64,000 nt of DNA from Calonectria ilicicola (Eukaryota > Ascomycota > Sordariomycetes > Hypocreales > Nectriaceae), in NCBI GenBank assembly GCA_020809705.1, contig CP085825.1, forward strand, positions 4,650,001-4,714,000, read 5' to 3'. Position numbers and translations under genes: made by a program. The notes beneath the pieces are model-generated. The model saw only the letters and a list, made by a program, of their open reading frames with translations. It was not told the DNA's origin and searched no databases. The first letter of the stretch is position 1, and each line of letters opens with the position of its first letter. Of the stretch, positions 56,560 through 64,000 are shown piece after piece.

Positions 56560-57727
56560 GACGGGAGGTGTGTGCAATTAACGGAGCCGGCGAGAGGAGG
56601 GGATTAAATCGAGGCCGTCGGGGCGGATAGCAACAATTTGCCAGGTTCGAAGTGGGAGGAAGCGATGATGTAGGGGCGCAATAATGGCTGCGACGAGCTG
56701 GGCACGCGCAAAAAAAGCTGACGGCCTTCTTTGAAATTTGGCGCGCCAGCAGGTCGGATGGTACCCACTGAAAGGTTTTTCCGATTGTGCCTGAGGCACT
56801 CGGGTGAAGCCGCTGAACACGTTTGAATAGAAGGGGAAGGGCACACAAGCCACTGCGAATCCGCTGCGGCACTGCTCACAGCGAGCAGGCGGCCCTAATC
56901 ATAATCAGGACGTGGAACTACATGGACGTGGGTGGACCTATCGCCCGTGCTTGCTTGCTTGCTTGCTTGCTTGCTCGCTTGATGCCCAGCAACCATGTAT
57001 ACGCATCGGTTATTTGTCACGCTTGATTTGTGGCCTGCCAAACCCTCTGTTGTCGGTGTGCTGCAGAGAGGCCAATCGACAGCGTTTGTCTTCTTTGCCG
57101 CACGCGGGCCCTGCCGCCGCCGCCGTTGAGGTCTGTCTGGCGATTCCAAAGTGGAATGATGCATGATGTGACTTTGTTGCGGGGTGCCTGAAGGAGTTGC
57201 TGGTCTTCTCAGCTAGGCTTAACCCGTGGCGATCACAAATCAATTCAGCCCATTATTGTGCTTTGCCAACTGACCACCTGGGAACCCAATTGCTCAGGTA
57301 GAAAAAACATATGCACCATGCGTGTCCATGAGGTGTCAGTCGGCCACCACACCGATGTTTATGCTAGGTGCGTTAGCTTCAGCTTGCATGCATATGATAC
57401 TGGAATTGGAAGGGTGGCAGCCCTCTCGCAACACCAATTGTGACTGGAGCAATCATCAACCTCGCTAGCGCTCCCTTGAATGACATCCCAGACATCCAAT
57501 TGCCCGTTTCCACCTCAAAAGGCCAGCCCAAACTTTTGATGTGTTTTGTCCCAAGCTTTTTTTTTTTGTTTGCCGTCATATTCCGTTCCGTCGTTGCCGG
57601 GAGCTCGGGTGACTAAGAGTCCAAAGCTTCCTCGGAACCGAGCCGGGGACTTTGCCGACCGCTAGCTCCGCTCTGTCACAACCCCGCTACTGTGTTTCTA
57701 CACTTTAGCCCACCTATACACACCAAC
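56560..57727. promoter_or_regulatory. Divergent promoter region, TOM70 (-) and ABZ2 (+)
   Basis: About 1.2 kb between opposed starts. It contains a GCTT tetranucleotide repeat (56949-56980) and a T10 run near 57560. No gene is supported. Confidence 0.5.
56949..56980. repeat. (GCTT)n microsatellite, 8 units with one mismatch
   Basis: Six perfect GCTT units (56949-56972), then GCTC and GCTT. Located in the TOM70-ABZ2 divergent spacer about 390 bp from the TOM70 start. Confidence 0.9.
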
Positions 57728-58598
57728 ATGAGCGACGAGTTCCATATATTCACATCACTTAGGTATGATATTCACCTAAGGGAATCGCGGTCCAAAGACC
57801 CTCCAGGTTCTGGATGGAACTTTGAAAATGAATCGCCGTTGTACTTGCTCGATTTTCACCGGGACCGGTTATTCAGGGCGGCATCTTATTGGAAATGGGA
57901 ACAAGCAGTGGACGCATTAAGCGGCCAGGAAGGCCTTCAGAATTTAGCACGCCTCGTACAGGAGACGGTCGGGTCGTTCGAAACCTCTCCGTTGCGACTC
58001 AGAATCCTAGTTTCTCGTGAAGGCGAGATCAAGTGCGAAAAGTTTGGCACGCCCAACCTACCGCTAGAAAATCTATTTCCGAAGCGACTGCCCCCGCCTA
58101 ATTCACCACAGCTTAGTGGGGATCCATCAAGAAAGTCGCCTTTTATGCTTATGGTGGACAATGTAACTACTTCAAGGTCAGAGTACACCCATTACAAGAC
58201 CACAAAGCGAGAGATGTATGACAAGGCTCGACAACGAGCCAATATCTCTCCTAAGGATTCAAAGGAGGTTCTCGTAATCAATCACAGTGATGGCTTGGTG
58301 ATGGAAGGGACAATTACAACACCCTACTTCTGGAGAGCAGGTCAATGGGTAACACCGCCGGTTGCAGCTGAATTTAGCCGCGATGACGGCAGCGGTGGTC
58401 AGGACGGAACCTCTAGACGGTGGGCATTGGAAAAGTAAGCATAGTTCCCAAAAGTCAGCAATGATTGGCTAACTTACGGGTGTGAATAGGGGTTTTGCAA
58501 AGGAGCAACTTGTGACAGTCGACTCACTCGTTGATGGGGAAGAATGTTGGCTCAGCAATGGTCTGAGAGGTTTTATATGGGCAAAAGTCTGTCTCTAG
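57728..58598 (+). CDS. ABZ2: Aminodeoxychorismate lyase (class IV PLP enzyme)
   Basis: Exons 57728-58434 and 58490-58598 encode 271 residues. The 55-nt intron (GTAAGC, TGGCTAAC, ATAG) joins RRWALEK to GFAKEQLVTVDS. The enzyme splits 4-amino-4-deoxychorismate into p-aminobenzoate and pyruvate for folate synthesis. The fold-IV features visible are YLLDFHRDRLFRAASYWKW in the N-terminal domain, HYKTTKREMYDKARQR with the likely PLP lysine, and the cofactor phosphate-binding stretch VMEGTITTPYFWRAGQWVTPP. The start MSDEFHIFTSLRYD is in excellent context (caccaacATGAGC). The protein is close in length to fungal Abz2-type proteins. Another class IV aminotransferase/lyase function is possible but less likely. 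Confidence 0.82.
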
Positions 58599-59601
58599 TT
58601 CGAGTCAGTCTATCAGTGTCGAGACCCAAGGTGCTGGTGGTGCAATGCGGTTAACCACCTAGTTACCTCAATGACATCATAGACTTTGAGACAGGGGAAC
58701 ACAGTACGAAAATAAAACACGTCCCTGAAAGTGGACATGAAAAGATGCAAATGGTCCAATACGGATTCTGGAAAATACTACTTTAGGAATTAAATGCATG
58801 CCCATGCATTTTGACAGCTGGCAGATCTATGAACGCTACCTGTTTAGGGTAAGATGTTGAGTACAAGAGTTCGGAGATGCTTCGGTTAAGGAATTAAACA
58901 CTGGATACCTATCTTCACTTTCTTTGCCTAGTGTCGGCTTGAGTCGTTCCATTTGTGCCAAAAGCAAAAAAAAAAAGGTTGGTGTCAATGCGTTCCCACC
59001 CAAAGCGTGATGCTCAAATAAGTCGTTGAGAGATGTTAATTCTCTTTCCAAAAGATCAGATTGATCACGTAAAAGCCAAGTGGCACGTGCCGTCGCCGTC
59101 GCTTTTATCCTCATACAAACCATAACCAACAGAACAAAATCCAGATCGTTCGCCTCTATACAGCCGTATCAGACTAAAATTATCGTGGCACCAGTTGTCA
59201 GCCCCGGATAGGTATTGGCCTTGGGTGAGACAAAGGCCCCTCCTTTCTTGACCCTTTTTCCCACGCTCGACTCTCGCTCGCGACTTTCTTCGACCTTCAT
59301 CATCAAAAGTCGATCCTCATTCGGATCACAGAGGGGTTTGAGTCCCATTGATCATCGAGTCAAAGACTTAAAAGACGTGAAACAGAACACGTGAGGTAGC
59401 CAGCTCCATTGGGGGTTGGAGATATTCACCGTGCAGCCCGCCAAGCAGACGCGAAACGGGGCCAACTGGATGGGAGACCCGTCCCCACCATGACCCCAAG
59501 TTGATCAATCCATCAAATCTGAGAGCAAATCCCGGTCATATACGCGATATTCATACTTCTTGTTTTTTTTTTTTCCTTCGCGGCTGGCACGCTCAGAGAT
59601 C
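58599..59601. other. Intergenic region between ABZ2 and the Dia2/Pof3-like gene
   Basis: About 1 kb with no supported gene. It should hold the ABZ2 3'-UTR and the downstream promoter. The last 40 bp before the ATG include a T11 run and a T/C-rich leader. Confidence 0.5.
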
Positions 59602-61870
59602 ATGTCCTCCCATTCCCCCAAATCGGCTGAGGCCACCATCAAGGAAGGACGTCAACACTATGCAGAAAAGCGGTACAAGTTAGCGCTTGAGCAATTCACG
59701 AGAGTAAGTCATCGACTCCCTATCCCAATAATCTTTCCGCCCCATCGACAAAAAAACTAAGCCGCAGCGCCAGGCTATGAAGCTTTGCCCCTGTGCTCGA
59801 GGCATGAGACGGGAACGATGTGGCTGTAAAAATTTCGAAAAAGTTGCGCTAGAAAACGCGTCTCTATTCAACGAGGCAATGTATAATTGTACATGTTCAG
59901 TGGGCAAGACATTCAATAAGTGCGACAAGCCCCTGCATATCCAAGCTCTGGATCACCGTGCCGCAACATTTGAGGCGCTTGGAGAGCTTGCACGTGCCCA
60001 GAGAGATGCCGAATGGATACTGGAGCTGGCGCCTCGACTTCTTGAGGTATGTTGCGTCTAGGAACCGAGCTGTCCATAGCTAACTTGGACAGGGATATCT
60101 CAGGCTCGGAAAGATTGCGAGGCTCCAGAAGAAATATGAATTTGCTTGGAACGTGTACAGTGCCGGGATTGACGTTGGCAAATGTCATGGATTGGCTGGA
60201 TCCCCCAAGCTCAAAGTTAGTGATATCGTTATTACCTCGAAGTCGTGTGTTGACAACTTTACAGATACTTTATAACCTCCGACAACCTTTGCATCAGCGC
60301 TTCTCCCGCGTAGACATTATGAGGAACCCACCGGAAATCGTCCAGCGCATTTTTCAGTTTGTTGATTACCCAGGCCTTGTGTATGTCTGCCATTCCCTCT
60401 AACCCCGTAGAAAACTTGAGCTGAAGTTAGATTTTATAGGCGGTGCATAGCTGTTTGTAAGGCGTGGAGAGGATATCTAATTGGCAAAGGAAACGAGCGC
60501 CTTTGGCGATCAATGGTGTTTACGAAGAAATATGCGCATAGGTATGCCCCGAGTAACGACAGTCTCAAAAAGTTGATGGCATATTCTGGCAACGACCTTC
60601 GAGAACTTCACATCGAAGACATAGTGCGCTTTCGCCTTAATCAGTACAGGCTCGTGGTCCTTTCCAGGGGAGCTAGGAATCTGGAGAGTCTCGTTCTGGG
60701 TGGAACCACTGAAGAGGCGCTCAGGATTCCCAATAACCCGCCCATCTTCACCAAGCTCAAATCCATCTACCTGCATGATATTCTTTCAAACAAGGATGGG
60801 TTTCTAAAGCCTTTGGTAGAAAATTGTGCACAACACCTGGAGTCTCTGCGCGTCAGCGGCTTGCCGCACTATGCTAGCAGAACGGATTTGGAGCTTCCTC
60901 ACATGCCAAAGCTCAAATATCTGCGGCTGGAAGAACATAGCAGGGCCTTCCCCCTTCGTTTGGAAATAGTAAGTCTTTTTTATTTTTTTTTTAAAGCAAA
61001 TATTGAAATTCTAACGTATTCTAGTTCTCAATTGCCACCAAGACTCCTAGCTTGGAACAACTTTGGCTCAGTGATGTTCAGCTTGGCAGCACCACTCTTG
61101 ACGACGGAGAGCTCGAGACTCTGTGGAAAAATCTCAAGGTTTTATTGGTTAATGGCTCAACGGACTCTGACCCTGAGACTGCAGAAAATATTCGACGACT
61201 CAGCTCCATAAGACGAGGAAGCGACCTGCAGCACGTCGATTTCGATTTTCGCTGGAAATACGATGAGTATGGGCCTTTGGGGGTCAGGATGATTTCAAAC
61301 ACGCTTAATCAAGAGCCCACCCATATCCCGAGCGATGCAAGAGGCCAGGACAATCACTACGAAAACATACGTTCGTTACGCTTGAGCCGTGCCCTAATCG
61401 CACCTGGTAAACTCCACGATGTCCTGGGCGACGCCATTGCCGCAAGCAAGCTACACACGCTGGATCTTGTATTCCCGCTTGATACATTCGAGAGCGCCCC
61501 GGGTGCAACAAGCATTTCGCACCTAAATCAACATGAATGGTTGCGAGGTTCACCCTCGATCCGCTGCCTTGGTGTGTTTGAGTTTCGCTTCCGCTCATAC
61601 CCCAAGGATGATAAGGAGCTGCCGTTGCCATCTTTCCTTGCCAGCTTCCCCAACCTCGAGACGCTTGAGATTGGCTCCGCGCATTATGAAGGCCCCGAAT
61701 TCTTTTCAGTTCTTCAGGCCATCCTCAAGGTCACGAAGCTCCGCAGGCTATATCAAACAGGAGTGCAGGGCGTTGTGCTGGATCAACTCAGGGATCTTGC
61801 GAGCGGGTTAGGCGTTGAGTTAATTTGGGGGGAAAGACCGAGGACATGGCCCATGGCGGTAGAAGAGTAA
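59602..61870 (+). CDS. pof3: TPR / F-box / leucine-repeat protein, Dia2/Pof3-like SCF subunit
   Basis: Exons 59602-59703, 59768-60046, 60093-60215, 60265-60380, 60440-60968 and 61025-61870 encode 664 residues. Order: TPR-like helices (about 5-170, EGRQHYAEKRYKLALEQF and RAATFEALGELARAQRDAEW), an F-box (about 187-230, NPPEIVQRIFQFVDYPGL then CIAVCKAWRGYL), and leucine-rich repeats to the end. This TPR-F-box-LRR order is that of S. cerevisiae Dia2 and S. pombe Pof3, SCF ubiquitin-ligase subunits acting at replisomes. The match is by architecture, so orthology is inferred. Within the TPR region are seven cysteines in CPC, CGC, CTC and KCDK clusters. Exon 2 has two CAG acceptors 6 nt apart, adding or omitting Arg-Gln. 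The first F-box intron is flanked by good signals. Confidence 0.8.
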
Positions 61871-62267
61871 GGGGTTCTTTGTATCTAATATTTTAGAAGT
61901 GAGTGTCATGAGGGGGATGCTTTTATTCTCTGGCAGTTGGTAATTATATCGTGTTCTTAAGGCGTATCTCTAGGAATTCAAGTTGGACGCGTCAGATTTA
62001 TGAGTTTCAATATACCAGTCTACAAGGTAACTCGGAGCAGACAGGCCCAAGCAAAGTTGCCCCCTTCCCAGTGTACTGCTTTTATGCAGTTCGTTGCCGT
62101 TTTATCTAGACCAAGCCATTCTTTCCCTGCGTATCTCAAGAGCTACATTGAAGCAGAGATTTAGCAGACGGAATCCAGTATAAAATATTCTTTCCATATT
62201 TGGACTGGTTAATCTGCATGAGTGGTCGTAGAAGCACTGATTTGCTCTCGATGCTCAAGTGAGAGAC
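61871..62267. other. Convergent 3' flanks of the Dia2/Pof3-like gene and the GTPase gene
   Basis: A 397-bp AT-rich spacer between facing stops. No gene was seen. Confidence 0.5.
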
Positions 62268-63727
62268 TCAAGCCCGACCAACCTTGAAGGATAGGACCTT
62301 TTTTTATGTTAGTCCACGAACGACAAGAGTAATAAAGGGGAAAAGCACATACATCATTCTTCCCCACTCCTACAGGATCGTCTTCAGATACTCGAATATT
62401 TCCGACACCCTCTACGAATGCAATTGGTGCATCGCCCATGACTTTTCGAGCCACATCGCCAACTGTGGAACCCTTCTTCACAAGAACGCAGTCTCGGAAA
62501 ACAAACTTAGATTCTGAGGCGCCGGAACCAAACGTCGATGTATTCCGGACTGGGAAAATAGGGACGAGGCCCAGGAGCTCAGCGGCCTTGGACAGAACTT
62601 GGACTACACCTGTAGAACCAAAACGGTAAAGCACCATGTCCTTTAGATTCTCTATTCGATTTCGATTCTTCTCGTCGAGATCTTTGAGGCCACCACCGGT
62701 GGGATCGCCCTGCTCTATTAGGTCTTCTTTGGTATCGATGAACTCGCTGCCCTCGACATACTTGATATAGCCCTGTTTCGCCATCTTTCGCAGGAAAATC
62801 TCGGATATGGCTGAACAAAGCACGATGCTGTTTGGATCTTGCTGCTTGGCAATTTTGGAAATGTTCTTGTCGGCATCGGGATGGTCGATCTTGTTGAGAG
62901 CGATGACAGTTGGGAATTTTTCGTCAATGAAGCAGTTCACAATATGTTCAACGGTTTCGTCGCTCCAAGCTTCCAAGGGCTCCTTGACGCCGCTCCGGTC
63001 CAGCGTGCGGTTGATAACATTATTCGTAGCACCATATCCGGAAAACTGGGCCTGTAGGGTTTCCACAGCCGTGGCCTTGATAGCCATGTGTCGTCGACGG
63101 ATGGATCCCCAACGCTGCATCAGGTTGCCGAGAACCCAGGCAACAATCTCGCTCCTTAGCCATGCGATATCAACTGATGGGTCATATCCTCTTGTTTCCT
63201 TTCCTTCTGCGTCAACGGTTCCAGAAGCGTCAACCACGTGGATCAGGGCATCGGCGTGGCGCAGGTCATCCAAGAATTTGTTTCCAAGACCGCGGCCTTG
63301 GTGCGCTCCAGGAACCAGACCGGCGACATCGAGGAGCTCGATGGGAACAGAACGGCGGCCGTCCACACATGAGCCGTAGTTGGGCTTGCATCGGTCTTGG
63401 ACGTTGTGTCGCGCGCAGGCGCAATCGATCTGGAGGTAGCCAATCGCTCGCTGGGGGTCAATTGTGGTGAACCTGACGAGGGACGGTCAGCTCCGCGATG
63501 CTTTCGCGCGTATGATACGGAACAAAGACAAGGGCACGGTGTATTTAAACGGAGGGCGCATACGGAAAGTTGCCTATGGAGAATAGCAATCAGCGCCTGA
63601 TCCGACGGCTTTGGCCAGGGACCTTGTACCAACCAACTTTGGACGAGGCGTCAGTCAGACTGTTGAGCGTCGAGCTCTTCCCTGCCGAGGGTTTTCCCAC
63701 CAGGCCGATGAGCGGATCGCGAGGCAT
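62268..63727 (-). CDS. Obg-family GTPase of the YGR210C type, with TGS domain
   Basis: Exons (minus) 63727-63634, 63573-63564, 63472-62353 and 62297-62268 encode 417 residues. The second exon is a 10-nt micro-exon, needed to restore [19 protein letters not shown]. The last exon has 10 codons and ends VLSFKVGRA, as in the family. The protein starts [20 protein letters not shown] with the G1 P-loop at about 8-20, then G2 TT in FTTIDP, G3 [14 protein letters not shown] and G4 NKID. A Cys-rich insert [20 protein letters not shown] follows G2. A TGS-like domain covers the last 80 residues ([20 protein letters not shown]). It resembles yeast YGR210C and archaeal relatives across its length. The function is not settled; ribosome-linked GTPase activity is inferred from the family. 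Confidence 0.92.
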
Positions 63728-64000
63728 GTTGGCGAGTCGTTGATTTCGGTTGAGCCCCTCGTACCAGGGATGATAAGAAGTTTGCGCTAAGAAGGAGGGG
63801 GAGGGGGAGGGGCAGAAAATGCTGCAATTGCTTGAGATCGGCGAGCAAGCCCGAGAAAGCCAATGTGAAGCAAACCAGGAAACAATAGTATTTACAGCCT
63901 CGTGCAGCAATACAAAAGTTGAAGCAGAAGAATCTTGGGCAAAAGTGCCGTCGAACCAAAACGCTCTTGGCACACAAATTTAGCAGTGGGTCACAAACTT
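63728..64000. promoter_or_regulatory. Upstream region of the GTPase gene to the window edge
   Basis: This 273-bp tail contains the promoter and leader of the minus-strand GTPase gene, including a purine-rich GGGAGGGGGAGGGG block at about 63798-63812 (CT-rich on the coding strand). No further gene is visible. Confidence 0.5.

Overview
This window is nuclear DNA from a filamentous ascomycete, most likely a member of the Sordariomycetes close to the Hypocreales. I infer this from short spliceosomal introns (about 45-120 nt, GTRNGT donors, CTAAC/CTGAC branch sites), pyrimidine-rich 5' leaders, and protein sequences (VDAC, INO1, syntaxin, IMP4, ADCK-family protein) that read like their Fusarium or Neurospora-type orthologues. 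The species cannot be named from the sequence. There is no operon, CRISPR array, recognisable transposon or viral gene.

I support 20 protein-coding genes (one running off the left edge) and two tRNA-Val(AAC) genes. From left to right: N-terminal part of a LIM/paxillin-like protein (-); a 6-kb gene-free stretch; INO1 (+); a secreted nucleoside-hydrolase-like protein (-); an AT-rich gene-free stretch; a PsiD-type phosphatidylserine-decarboxylase-like enzyme (+); MRC1/claspin (+); two tRNA-Val (-); mitochondrial ADCK protein MCP2 (-); an unrecognised protein (+); PEX19 (-); UBC9 (+); asparagine synthetase (+); VDAC porin (+); a membrane-anchored J-protein (-); UPF1/NAM7 helicase (+); a GH47 alpha-mannosidase (+); IMP4 (+) inside an AT-rich island; syntaxin SSO1 (+); TOM70 (-); aminodeoxychorismate lyase ABZ2 (+); a TPR/F-box/leucine-repeat protein resembling Dia2/Pof3 (+); and a YGR210C-type Obg-family GTPase (-).

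Most of these are single-copy housekeeping genes with no common pathway. Organelle biogenesis is well represented (MCP2, VDAC, TOM70, J-protein, PEX19). MRC1 and a Dia2-like F-box protein, whose yeast counterparts are linked at the replisome, both occur here but about 40 kb apart. The accessory character of the window lies in the gene-poor stretches at about 1.3-7.6, 11.1-14.5, 46.9-48.3 and 49.5-52.1 kb. The decarboxylase and the IMP4 gene lie within or beside them.

The observations I find most worth checking are: a six-copy ~26-bp imperfect tandem repeat ending at the IMP4 start codon; an orphan PsiD-like decarboxylase; a 249-nt VDAC intron that is a multiple of three and free of stops; a seven-cysteine cluster inside the TPR region of the Dia2-like protein; a 10-nt micro-exon in the GTPase gene; a minimal upstream ORF in the leader of UPF1, itself the NMD helicase; and a long low-complexity N-terminal extension on PEX19. 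All exon boundaries were assigned by eye from frame and splice signals. No database search was run.
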